A stretch of 64,000 bases of DNA from Chloroflexota bacterium (GTDB taxonomy: Bacteria; Chloroflexota; Anaerolineae; VGOG01), in NCBI GenBank assembly GCA_030611885.1, contig JAUWOY010000011.1, positions 1-64,000 of the forward strand, given 5' to 3'. Below the pieces are notes generated by a model. It was not told the DNA's origin and searched no databases. It saw only the letters and a list, made by a program, of their open reading frames with translations. Positions 46,601-56,442 of this stretch are shown here, in pieces. The number at the start of each line of letters is the position of its first letter. Position 1 is the first letter of the stretch. Position numbers and translations under genes: made by a program.

Positions 46601-47431
46601 CTCTTCAACGAGTGGGGACAAGTTTATTATATTCTGGGCGATCAGGAGAAGGCTCTGGAGAGGTATCAACATTCTTTGAGTGTGGATCAGGAGTATCACG
46701 AGACCTACATTCTCATAGGCGATCTGTACTTGAATATGAAGGAGCTGGACGAGGCTGCCGACGCTTACTCCAGGGTCTTAGAGCTAAATCCCGGAATAGT
46801 ACAGGCTCATAGCTCCCTGGGTTATATCTACTCGCAGCAAGGGAAGCTTCAAGAAGCTATGGAGGAGAACCTCGAGGTACTGGAGCTAGCTCCCAACGAT
46901 TACGCCAGCCACAAGAACCTGGCCCTTCTCTATCAGCAGTTGGGGCGAATGGATGAGGCTGTGGCAGAAGCTCAAATCGCTTTGGAGTTGGCTTCGGAAG
47001 GGGATAAAGCCAACCTGGAGGCCTTCATCGCCCAGTTGAGGCCAGGACAGCCCATTACCAGTTCGGATGAGGAGTTGATCCAGACCTATCTCTCCGAAGG
47101 CCAAACCTACTTGAACGAGAATGACCTGGAACAGGCGGAGAGGGTTTACGCCAGGGCTCTGGAATTGAACTCCGATATAGTACAGGCCCACAGCGCGCTA
47201 GGCTACATTTATGCTCTGCAAGGTAAGCTCCAGGAGGCGCTGGCAGAGAACCTCAAGGTGCTAGAGTTAGCGCCCCACGATTACGCCACCCACAAGAACC
47301 TGGCCATGATCTACCAGCAGTTGGGGCGCCTCGAAGAAGCCATCGTCGAGGCTGAGACCGCTTTGGAGTTGGCCCCGGAGAGCGACAGGCCAGCACTGGA
47401 AGCTTTCATCGCCCAGTTACGACAGCAATGA
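43601..47431 (+). CDS. O-antigen ligase/polymerase-like membrane protein with C-terminal TPR repeats
   Basis: A 1276-aa protein. The first about 850 residues contain some 18-20 hydrophobic segments, with the Wzy_C-type periplasmic loop [23 protein letters not shown]...[18 protein letters not shown] typical of WaaL/O-antigen ligases and polymerases. The last about 420 residues are TPRs ([37 protein letters not shown]), with a repeated pair of about 85 residues ([17 protein letters not shown] / [17 protein letters not shown]). Three heptamer arrays lie in loops. It likely links or polymerises glycan on the outer face. ATG 43601 preferred over GTG 43595. Confidence 0.85.
   Translation: [1276 protein letters not shown]
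43780..43821 (+). repeat. GGAAGTT heptanucleotide array, six units, inside the ligase gene
   Basis: Six consecutive 7-base units (five GGAAGTT, one GGAGGTT), 42 bases, encoding 14 in-frame residues ([14 protein letters not shown]) after a predicted TM helix. Confidence 0.95.
45295..45371 (+). repeat. AACCTCC/AACTTCC/AATCTCC array, eleven units, inside the ligase gene
   Basis: Eleven 7-base units, the complement-strand form of the GGAAGTT family at 43780, encoding a Ser/Asn/Gln/Pro-rich loop ([18 protein letters not shown]) between two TM segments. Confidence 0.95.
45628..45662 (+). repeat. AACCTCC/AACCTCT array, five units, inside the ligase gene
   Basis: Five 7-base units encoding [12 protein letters not shown], again in a hydrophilic loop before a TM helix. 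Third array in the same gene. Confidence 0.95.
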
Positions 47432-47486
47432 GAAATCCAAAACCCAAAGTTCAAAATCCAAAGTCTGAAATCCAAAGAGGACTAAT

Positions 47487-48488
47487 ATGACTAACTACAT
47501 GCTCATCCTCGTCACCGCCCTGCTCTTCGCCATTGGCGTCACGCCCCTCGCCAGGCGACTCGCTCCACGCCTGGGAGTGATGGATCGGCCCAGCGCTCGC
47601 AAGATCCACACCAAGGCCATGCCCCGCCTGGGAGGGGTAGCCATCTACCTGGCTTTTATCCTGGCCCTCCTCCTCTGCGGGGATCGCCATTACATCTCGC
47701 AGTTGGTGAGCATCCTCCTGGGGGCTACCCTGGTCTCTTTCTGCGGCATCTGGGATGACCGCTGGGGTATGCGTCCCTTGTTCAAATTGGGGATCGGCCA
47801 GCCCCTGGCCGCGCTTATTCTCATTGCCTCAGACATCAGGGTCAGCTTCCTGCCCTACCCCATCCTCAACATCCTGGTAACCATCATCTGGGTGGTGGGG
47901 ATCACCAGCGCCTTGAATCTGCTGGACAACATGGATGGACTCTCCGCTGGAGTGGCTACCGTCGCCTCCGCCTTCTTCCTCCTGCTGGCGGCCATGAGCG
48001 GGCAGTATCTGGTGGGCAGCCTGGCGGCGGCCCTTCTTGGGGCTTGTTTGGGTTTCATCTTCTATAACTTCAACCCGGCCAGCATCTTCATGGGGGATAC
48101 GGGCAGCCTCTTCATCGGCTTCATCCTGGCCGCCGTGGGGATCAAGCTGCGCTTCCCTGGCAGGATGAACATCGTCACCTGGATGATCCCGGTGCTCGTC
48201 CTGGGGGTACCTATCTTCGACACCACCCTGGTAGTGGTCTCACGCCTACGCCGGGGCCTCAACCCCACCACTCATCCTGGCAAAGACCACTTCTCCCATC
48301 GGTTGGTAGCTCTGGGTTTAAGCCAGCGGGAGGCGGTGATGGCTATCTACTTGATCTGCGGGGCATTGGGCGTGTTGGCCCTCTTCCTGACCCAGGCCAG
48401 CATTGCTGAGGGATATGTCATCGGAGCAGTGGTGATTCTCGTGGGCCTGTTTGGGCTGTGGAAGTTAGAGCGAGTTAAAGGACTATAG
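47487..48488 (+). CDS. Undecaprenyl-phosphate sugar-1-phosphate transferase (WecA/TagO/MraY family)
   Basis: A 333-aa protein with 10-11 hydrophobic segments. Family motifs are [25 protein letters not shown] (cytosolic loop 1), [30 protein letters not shown] and [21 protein letters not shown], then [15 protein letters not shown], the WecA-type C-terminal His motif. It starts lipid-linked glycan synthesis by transferring a HexNAc-1-phosphate to the carrier. SD AAAGAGGA upstream. Together with uppS next to it, this gene connects the glycan locus to carrier metabolism. Confidence 0.92.
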   Translation: MTNYMLILVTALLFAIGVTPLARRLAPRLGVMDRPSARKIHTKAMPRLGGVAIYLAFILALLLCGDRHYISQLVSILLGATLVSFCGIWDDRWGMRPLFKLGIGQPLAALILIASDIRVSFLPYPILNILVTIIWVVGITSALNLLDNMDGLSAGVATVASAFFLLLAAMSGQYLVGSLAAALLGACLGFIFYNFNPASIFMGDTGSLFIGFILAAVGIKLRFPGRMNIVTWMIPVLVLGVPIFDTTLVVVSRLRRGLNPTTHPGKDHFSHRLVALGLSQREAVMAIYLICGALGVLALFLTQASIAEGYVIGAVVILVGLFGLWKLERVKGL

Positions 48489-48492
48489 TGAG

Positions 48493-49212
48493 ATGGTGCA
48501 AACACACATGAAAATGGAGAAGACCCCTCGTCACATAGGCATCGTTATGGACGGCAACGGACGTTGGGCCAAAGAACGAAAATTGCCGCGCTTGATGGGG
48601 CATCGAGCGGGCACGGAGAACACTCGTCGGGTGCTCAGGGCTTGTGGGGAGTTCGGGATCGAGATCGTGACCCTCTATGGCTTCTCCACGGAGAACTGGC
48701 GGCGACCGAAGAATGAAGTGAACGGACTGTTTAGCATTTTCGAGAGCGCTATTGACCGGGAGGTGCCGGAACTACACCGAAATGGCGTTCGCCTGCGCCA
48801 TCTTGGCCGCACGGAGAGGTTGCCGGGGAGATTGGTCAAAAAGATAGAGCGCGCGGTGGAGTTGACCAAAGACAACGATCGGTTGGCTCTTAACCTGGCC
48901 TTCAACTATGGCGGGCGGGCGGAGATCGTGGATGCCACGCGGCGTATCATAGCTGAGGGAATAGACCCCGCAGCCATAGACGAAGAGCTCTTTGCCAGCT
49001 ATCTCTACACGGCTGGCCTGCCCGATCTCGATCTGTTCATTCGCACCGGCGGCGAGATGCGTCTCTCCAACTTCCTCCTCTGGCAGACGGCCTACGCTGA
49101 GTACTACACCACTCCCACCTACTGGCCCGACTTCGACGAGGCAGAGCTTGAGAAAGCCCTGCTTGCCTATAGCCAGCGGACGAGAAAGTTTGGTAGGCTG
49201 ATTGAAGAATAG
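48493..49212 (+). CDS. uppS: Undecaprenyl diphosphate synthase (cis-prenyltransferase)
   Basis: A 239-aa Upp[28 protein letters not shown] holds the catalytic Asp, [11 protein letters not shown] and the C-terminal [29 protein letters not shown] complete the five conserved regions. It condenses isopentenyl diphosphate units to build the C55 lipid carrier. Start at 48493 is the earliest ATG (an alternative at 48508 or 48514); four bases after the WecA-like stop. It overlaps the following gene by 11 bases. Confidence 0.95.
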   Translation: MVQTHMKMEKTPRHIGIVMDGNGRWAKERKLPRLMGHRAGTENTRRVLRACGEFGIEIVTLYGFSTENWRRPKNEVNGLFSIFESAIDREVPELHRNGVRLRHLGRTERLPGRLVKKIERAVELTKDNDRLALNLAFNYGGRAEIVDATRRIIAEGIDPAAIDEELFASYLYTAGLPDLDLFIRTGGEMRLSNFLLWQTAYAEYYTTPTYWPDFDEAELEKALLAYSQRTRKFGRLIEE

Positions 49213-49774
49213 AATCACGCAAGAAGCAGCGCAAAGAAAGAGAATATATCAACGGCTTGGGGCAGTGGTGTTCGCTGTCGCCATCACCTTGGCCATCGCT
49301 GCCTTTCACGATGAGCTAGCCCGGTTTGAGCGCTATGGCTATCCTGGCGTTTTTTTCATCAGTTTGCTGGGAAACGCCACCGTGATTTTTCCTGCCCCTA
49401 GCCTGGCGGTGGTTTTCGGCATGGGCGGAGTATTGAATCCCCTCTTCGTTGGGCTGGTAGCCGGCGTCGGCGAGGCCCTGGGCGAACTGACGGGTTATCT
49501 GGCCGGCTACGGGGGTCGAGCCGTGATCGAGGACTGGGAGATGTACGAGTGGCTGGAGAGATGGATGCAGCGCAATGGCTCAGCCACCATCTTCGTTCTC
49601 TCGGCCATTCCCAACCCCATCTTCGACCTGGCGGGCATCGCCGCTGGCGCTCTGCACTTTCCGCTGGCGCAGTTCCTGCTGAGTTGCTGGGTGGGGAAGA
49701 CCATCAAAACCACCTTCTTCGCCTTTGCCGGCGCGCAATTCATCAACACCATTGAAAGCTTGTTCGGTGCTTGA
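49202..49774 (+). CDS. VTT-domain (DedA/SNARE-associated) membrane protein
   Basis: A 190-aa protein with four to five hydrophobic segments. [29 protein letters not shown] and [21 protein letters not shown] followed by [21 protein letters not shown] are the VTT/DedA re-entrant loop motifs. Such proteins are linked to lipid scrambling, including undecaprenyl phosphate recycling, which would suit its coupling to uppS. TTG start overlaps the uppS stop. Confidence 0.85.
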   Translation: MKNRITQEAAQRKRIYQRLGAVVFAVAITLAIAAFHDELARFERYGYPGVFFISLLGNATVIFPAPSLAVVFGMGGVLNPLFVGLVAGVGEALGELTGYLAGYGGRAVIEDWEMYEWLERWMQRNGSATIFVLSAIPNPIFDLAGIAAGALHFPLAQFLLSCWVGKTIKTTFFAFAGAQFINTIESLFGA

Positions 49775-49799
49775 CATTTTCTGGGGTATGGGTTAGAAT
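49771..49799 (+). promoter_or_regulatory. Promoter of the DUF433-DUF5678/retropepsin pair
   Basis: TTGACA (49771-49776), 17-bp spacer, TAGAAT (49794-49799). The -35 box overlaps the VTT gene stop, so the pair has its own transcription start. Confidence 0.75.
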
Positions 49800-49857
49800 C
49801 ATTAAAGAGGCAGGGATGACAAGCAAATACTTTCCGCCTGGATAGGATGAAGAACGA

Positions 49858-50448
49858 GTGCGTCGAGTTCTTGCCCATTGCGAAACTCAAACAGAAGAGG
49901 AAGCTGTCACCGAAGAGATGAGAGAGCTTTTGAGGAAGGAAGTTAAAACACAATACGAGCACGTTATCCTCAACGGAGATAATGTGCCAGTCATTGCTGG
50001 AACAAACATGAAGGTGATCGAGCTCGTCCTGGGCAGAATGGCCTATGGCTGGAGTCCAGAGGAGGTGCATTTCCAGCATCCCTACTTGACGCTGGGTCAA
50101 ATCTACTCAGCCTTGGCCTACTATTGGGACCATCAGGAAGAACTCGACCGAGACATTGAGCGGCGGCTTCAGTTTGTTGATCAAGCTCAGCGAGCGCAAG
50201 AGCCTTTGAGGAGGTTCACGATGGGAGAGGTGATGACTTTACTGGAAATCCAAAGCTGTTTCGATGCCGAATGGGTGTTGATAGAAAACCCAGAGGTCAC
50301 AGAGTCGCTACAAGTGAAACATGGAAAGGTCTTGTGGCACAGCAAGGATAGAGACGAAGTCTACCACAAGGCCAGGGAGCTTCGGCCCAAACACTCAGCT
50401 ATTCTCTACACAGGTCGCTTGCCGGAAGGCACAGTGGTGGTGCTATGA
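49858..50448 (+). CDS. DUF433 plus DUF5678-like two-domain protein
   Basis: A 196-aa protein with GTG start. Residues about 40-95 fit DUF433 (VPVIAGTNMKVIELVLGRMAYGWSPEEV ... YLTLGQIYSALAYYWDH), a DNA-binding fold used as antitoxin with PIN-like DUF5615 proteins. Residues about 140-190 (FDAEWVLIENPEV ... VLWHSKDRDEVYHKARELRPKHSAILYTG) resemble DUF5678. The partner here is not a PIN protein but a retropepsin-like protease whose ATG overlaps its stop. A regulator/antitoxin-like role is inferred. Confidence 0.7.
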   Translation: MRRVLAHCETQTEEEAVTEEMRELLRKEVKTQYEHVILNGDNVPVIAGTNMKVIELVLGRMAYGWSPEEVHFQHPYLTLGQIYSALAYYWDHQEELDRDIERRLQFVDQAQRAQEPLRRFTMGEVMTLLEIQSCFDAEWVLIENPEVTESLQVKHGKVLWHSKDRDEVYHKARELRPKHSAILYTGRLPEGTVVVL

Positions 50449-50828
50449 GTCTCTCGTTTGATCCGCAAGCAGGCTTGATTGTTGTGCCAGTTCGCCTTTG
50501 GGGGCCTGCTGGGGATACCATTGCACATCTGGCCATGGACACAGGTGCCACGGGATCGCTGGTGAACTGGGACATCGCTGTATTGTTGGGATACGATCCG
50601 GCTGCTACCAGGGAGCGAATTCGAGTGACGACTGGAAGCAGCGTTGAGTTCGCCCCCCAAATCGTGGTGCAAAGAGTTGAGGCGCTTGGGAGAGAGCGGA
50701 CAGACTTTCCCATCGTTTGCCACACCCTCCCGCCAAGTGCAGCCGTTGATGGAGTGCTTGGTCTCGACTTTTTCCGAGGTACTCGCTTGGTGCTGGACTT
50801 TCGCAAGGGTCTGGTGACGGTTGATTAG
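50445..50828 (+). CDS. Retropepsin-like aspartic protease
   Basis: A 127-aa protein with the aspartic protease signature AMDTGATGSLVN (around residue 30) and the second hydrophobic-Gly element GVLGLDFFRGTRLVLDFRKG near the C-terminus. Single-domain size means it would work as a homodimer like retroviral proteases. No signal peptide, so cytoplasmic. ATGA overlap with the DUF433-DUF5678 gene indicates co-translation. Its substrate is unknown; the partner protein or a host factor are obvious candidates. Confidence 0.8.
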   Translation: MSLSFDPQAGLIVVPVRLWGPAGDTIAHLAMDTGATGSLVNWDIAVLLGYDPAATRERIRVTTGSSVEFAPQIVVQRVEALGRERTDFPIVCHTLPPSAAVDGVLGLDFFRGTRLVLDFRKGLVTVD

Positions 50829-50887
50829 AGAGCTGTTTCAGCCAGGGCGGGGCCGCTAGCCGAAAATCTGATAAGCAAAAGATGATG

Positions 50888-51150
50888 ATCAGGAGGAGTA
50901 GGCGGGTCGGACATGGTAGAGAAGAGGGGTCGTGGGCTGAAAGCTCCTCGCAGGGAGATCCGCCGAAGGTCGCCTGGGAGTCTGCTGGCTGATGGCAGAT
51001 GGCTCGCAGCTTCTGCAGCAGGTCAGTACGGGTAAGCCCGTTACAGCAGAATGAGAGAACAGCGGATCTGCCTGGCAATCTGCTGTTAAGCAAGGTGGTA
51101 CCACGGGAGGTGAGCCTCTCTCGTCCTTGACGGGAGGGGTTCTTTTGTTT
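50888..51150 (+). ncRNA. T-box leader with GUC (valine) specifier
   Basis: Hand folding gives stem I with lower helix CAGG/CCTG and upper helix GGCGG/CCGCC around a specifier loop AGGAGTA / GAAGGTCG; the specifier triplet is GTC (50969-50971), Val. Stem III AACAGCGGAT/ATCTGCTGTT has one G-U pair. The T-box sequence AAGGTGGTACCACGG (51092-51106) contains the tRNA-binding TGGTACC; its TGGT would pair with ACCA, fitting a tRNA with discriminator A such as tRNA-Val. The antiterminator shares CGTCC with the terminator. The valine synthetase gene lies 1 kb downstream, with a vapBC pair in between. No convincing promoter was found upstream. Confidence 0.9.
51115..51150 (+). terminator. T-box-controlled intrinsic terminator
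   Basis: CCTCTCTCG (51115-51123) pairs with CGGGAGGGG (51131-51139) using two G-U pairs, followed by TTCTTTTGTTT. The 5' arm is also part of the antiterminator, as in other T-boxes. Confidence 0.88.
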
Positions 51151-51167
51151 ACCATGGGGACGGCCAA

Positions 51168-51196
51168 TTGACAAATCAGGCGACTTCCCCTATACT
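51168..51196 (+). promoter_or_regulatory. Consensus promoter of vapBC, downstream of the T-box
   Basis: TTGACA (51168-51173), exactly 17 bp, TATACT (51191-51196). It starts 18 bases after the T-box T run, so vapBC, and possibly valS, can be transcribed independently of the T-box. Confidence 0.85.
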
Positions 51197-51201
51197 TCAT
51201 G

Positions 51202-51217
51202 TGCCACTATGGTGGCA
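51202..51217. promoter_or_regulatory. Candidate VapB operator at the transcription start
   Basis: TGCCAC-TATG-GTGGCA, a perfect inverted repeat covering the predicted +1 of the vapBC promoter. Autorepression by a ribbon-helix-helix antitoxin is expected for this layout. Confidence 0.6.
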
Positions 51218-51240
51218 ATCTTTGGACGGAGGTGATCAAA

Positions 51241-51567
51241 ATGGAGACGGCTAAACTAACGGTGCGTTTGCCCAGGCAGCTTCACCAGACCCTGCGGGAA
51301 CGGGCAACGCGATCGGCGCAGTCGCTGAACAAGGTCATCGTTAACACCCTTTGGCGAGGATTGGAGCGCAAGGAGATCACTCCCCCCTCAGAATATGAGC
51401 GCACGATGGCCGCTATTCGCAAGACGGGATTGGTGACGACCCTGGGACCAGAGTGGGACAAGTATATCGAAGATGCTCCGGATATGACCGCTGAAGAGCT
51501 TCGTGAGGCGCTGAGAGGAATATCCCCTCTGTCTGAAGATATCATCGCGGATCGGGGCGAGCGCTGA
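51241..51567 (+). CDS. Ribbon-helix-helix antitoxin (VapB-like)
   Basis: A 108-aa protein. Residues 4-45 fit a ribbon-helix-helix DNA-binding domain (KLTVRLPRQLHQTLRERATRSAQSLNKVIVNTLWRGLE); the remainder is a charged tail (YIEDAPDMTAEELREALRGI) that would bind the toxin. ATG 51241 has a near-perfect SD (GGAGGTGATC); the track start at 51199 lies at or before the predicted transcript start and is rejected. The stop overlaps the vapC ATG. Confidence 0.85.
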   Translation: METAKLTVRLPRQLHQTLRERATRSAQSLNKVIVNTLWRGLERKEITPPSEYERTMAAIRKTGLVTTLGPEWDKYIEDAPDMTAEELREALRGISPLSEDIIADRGER

Positions 51568-52043
51568 TGGCTTCTTTCTACTTTGACAGCAGCGCATTGG
51601 TCAAATATTACATCGCTGAGATCGGCACCCACTGGGTGAAGATCTTGGTTGATGATCGAGTCGGTGATGAATGGCGCAACGCCGTCGCCACTTCATCTCT
51701 CAGCGTTGCGGAAGTGGTGGCTGCTTTTACTAAGCGGCATCTGATGCGCGAGATTTCCACGGGGCTGAAAGCGGCCCTTATTTCTCGCTTTCTGAGGGAT
51801 GGGCGCCAACGGTGTACATTGCTTGAAGCGGATAGCACGGTCATTGATACCGCCGTACAACTCATCCAACGCCATCCCCTGCGCGCCTATGATGCTGTGC
51901 AGTTAGCCACCGCTCTGATCTTGAATAATGCCTTGATCGCCGATCAGCTACCCCCCCTAACATTCGTCTCCGCTGACAACGTTCTCTGCAGAGCGGCGCG
52001 GGCGGAGGGGCTGCCAGCCGAAAATCCCAACGAGTATCAGTAG
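51567..52043 (+). CDS. PIN-domain RNase toxin (VapC-like)
   Basis: A 158-aa PIN protein. Acidic positions: FYFDSSALVKYYIAE at the start, SSLSVAEVVAAF in the middle and PLRAYDAVQLATALIL with VSADNVLCRAARAEGL at the end. This is the longer VapC type with both metal-binding Asp near the C-terminus. TGATG junction with vapB. Its stop codon is part of the hairpin element that follows. Placed between the valine T-box and valS, it may connect tRNA charging with RNA cleavage. Confidence 0.87.
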   Translation: MASFYFDSSALVKYYIAEIGTHWVKILVDDRVGDEWRNAVATSSLSVAEVVAAFTKRHLMREISTGLKAALISRFLRDGRQRCTLLEADSTVIDTAVQLIQRHPLRAYDAVQLATALILNNALIADQLPPLTFVSADNVLCRAARAEGLPAENPNEYQ

Positions 52044-52124
52044 ATCCAAGATTTCCAGCAGAGGCGGCTCCCATGCCGCCGGTTCGCGGGCGTGGGAGCC
52101 CGCTCTGCTCAGAATTTGGATCTA
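52041..52124. repeat. Long palindromic element between vapC and valS
   Basis: An 84-base hairpin: TAGATCCAA/TTGGATCTA at the ends, AGCAGAG/CTCTGCT next, GGCTCCCA/TGGGAGCC near the loop, all perfect with small internal bulges. The vapC stop TAG is its first triplet. No T run, so it looks like a mobile palindromic (REP/MITE-like) unit more than a terminator. Confidence 0.85.
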
Positions 52125-52168
52125 CTGAGCATGAATAACCGAGTAATTTTCTAAGGAGGTATCTATCT

Positions 52169-54961
<2,793 letters not shown>

Positions 54962-55023
54962 GGAAGGGGTCCCTGCCCTGTCCCAATGGCGGGAATGTCA
55001 TCGAATAGCGTGAGGGGAAAACC

Positions 55024-56283
55024 ATGATCCAAGCTGACCTTCTCATCCACAGCGCCGCCCAGCTTCTCACCCTCGCCTCCGATGGCCCCAAGCGCGGGGC
55101 AGCGATGGGGGAGTTGGGCATTATCGAGCACGGAGCGGTGGCTGTCAAAGATGGCCTCATCGCCCTGGTGGGGCCGACGCCGGAGGTGCGGGGGCAGGTC
55201 ACGGCTGCCGAGGAGATGGACGCCGCGGGCAAGGTGGTCATGCCCGGCTTTGTTGATCCCCACACCCACCTGGTCTTCGCCGGCGACCGAGCGGGGGAGT
55301 TCGAGCAGCGGGTCAAGGGGGCTGCTTATTTGGAGATCATGGCTGCCGGTGGGGGGATCATGTCCACCGTGCGGGCCACGCGGGCGGCGAGCGTGGAGCA
55401 ACTGGTGGAGGAGAGCCGGGCGCGGCTGGATCGGATGCTGGCCCACGGCACCACTACCGCCGAGGCTAAGACCGGCTACGGCCTGGACGTCGAGACCGAG
55501 CTCAAGATGCTGGAGGCCATCCGCCGCCTGGACGCGGAGCACCCCGTAGACCTGGTCCCCACTTTCCTGGGCGCCCACGCGGTGCCTACCGAATACCAGG
55601 GCCGCGCCGATGAGTATGTGGACCTGGTCGTCGAGGAGATGCTGCCGATGATCAAATCCCAAATCTCAAATCCCAAATCCCAAATTTTCTGCGACGTCTT
55701 CTGCGACGAGGGGGCCTTCACCCTGGAGCAGTCTCGACGAGTGCTGGAGGCGGCGCGCGCCCTGGGCTTCGGGCTGAAGATCCACACGGACGAGTTCAGG
55801 CCACTGGGAGGCGCGAGGCTGGCGGTGGAGCTGGGGGCGGTCTCGGCCGATCACCTGGTCTGCACCCCCGACGATGAAATCGAGTTGCTGGCGAGGTCGG
55901 ACACCATCGCCGTGGCTTTGCCGGGTACACCCTTCGGTCTGGGGCGCCACGAGTATACCCCCGCCCGGCGGATCATTGACTCCGGAGGCGCTTTGGCCCT
56001 GGCCACCGACCTCAACCCCGGCACTTGCTGGTGCGAGTCCATGCAATTTATCATTGCCCTGGCCTGCCGCTTCATGAAAATGACCCCCGCCGAGGCCATC
56101 GTCGCTGCTACCATCAACGCCGCTCACGCCATCGGGTTGGGCCACCAAGTGGGGAGTTTGGAGGTCGGCAAGAAAGCCGACGTCCTCGTCCTTGATATTC
56201 CCGACTATCGCCATCTGCCCTATCGCTTCGGTGTCAACCTGGTGGATAGGGTGATAAAAAGCGGTGAGTTGGCCTGTACTTGA
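55024..56283 (+). CDS. hutI: Imidazolonepropionase
   Basis: A 419-aa amidohydrolase. GKVVMPGFVDPHTHLVFAGDRAGEFEQR carries the metal-binding HxH; AAGGGIMSTVRATRAAS, KTGYGLDVETELKML and FCDEGAFTLEQSRRVL match HutI. It opens the imidazolone ring in histidine breakdown to give formiminoglutamate. No other hut gene is in the window. Residues about 211-219 (KSQISNPKSQ) are encoded by an AAATCCC array between VEEMLPMI and FCDVFCDEG. ATG 55024 follows GTGAGGGG. Confidence 0.95.
   Translation: MIQADLLIHSAAQLLTLASDGPKRGAAMGELGIIEHGAVAVKDGLIALVGPTPEVRGQVTAAEEMDAAGKVVMPGFVDPHTHLVFAGDRAGEFEQRVKGAAYLEIMAAGGGIMSTVRATRAASVEQLVEESRARLDRMLAHGTTTAEAKTGYGLDVETELKMLEAIRRLDAEHPVDLVPTFLGAHAVPTEYQGRADEYVDLVVEEMLPMIKSQISNPKSQIFCDVFCDEGAFTLEQSRRVLEAARALGFGLKIHTDEFRPLGGARLAVELGAVSADHLVCTPDDEIELLARSDTIAVALPGTPFGLGRHEYTPARRIIDSGGALALATDLNPGTCWCESMQFIIALACRFMKMTPAEAIVAATINAAHAIGLGHQVGSLEVGKKADVLVLDIPDYRHLPYRFGVNLVDRVIKSGELACT
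55654..55681 (+). repeat. AAATCCC heptamer array inside hutI
   Basis: Four 7-base units (AAATCCC, AAATCTC, AAATCCC, AAATCCC), in frame, in a surface-loop position before the FCDVF strand. Confidence 0.9.
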
Positions 56284-56320
56284 CGAAATCGCCAAAGTAA
56301 ACTACAATGACGCTACTGGA

Positions 56321-56415
56321 GAAACCAGGTTTTTCTCTGCCTGATCAAGCAGATCATCGCTTTTAGGGTCTCTTGGGGTACGAAAGAGCATCTTACAGCC
56401 AAAAAACCTGGTTTC
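56321..56415. repeat. Inverted repeat upstream of ffh
   Basis: GAAACCAGGTTTTT (56321-56334) and AAAAACCTGGTTTC (56402-56415), perfect 14-bp arms 67 bases apart. The A/T ends could let it act as a bidirectional terminator, but it also looks like a dispersed intergenic repeat. Confidence 0.75.
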
Positions 56416-56442
56416 TGATTGACTTGAGGGGATGAGCACAAA

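Noticed and set aside
51199-51240. Longer vapB start (MCHYGGNLW...)
   Set aside because: The ATG lies at or before the predicted transcription start and overlaps the operator-like palindrome; ATG 51241 has a near-perfect SD.
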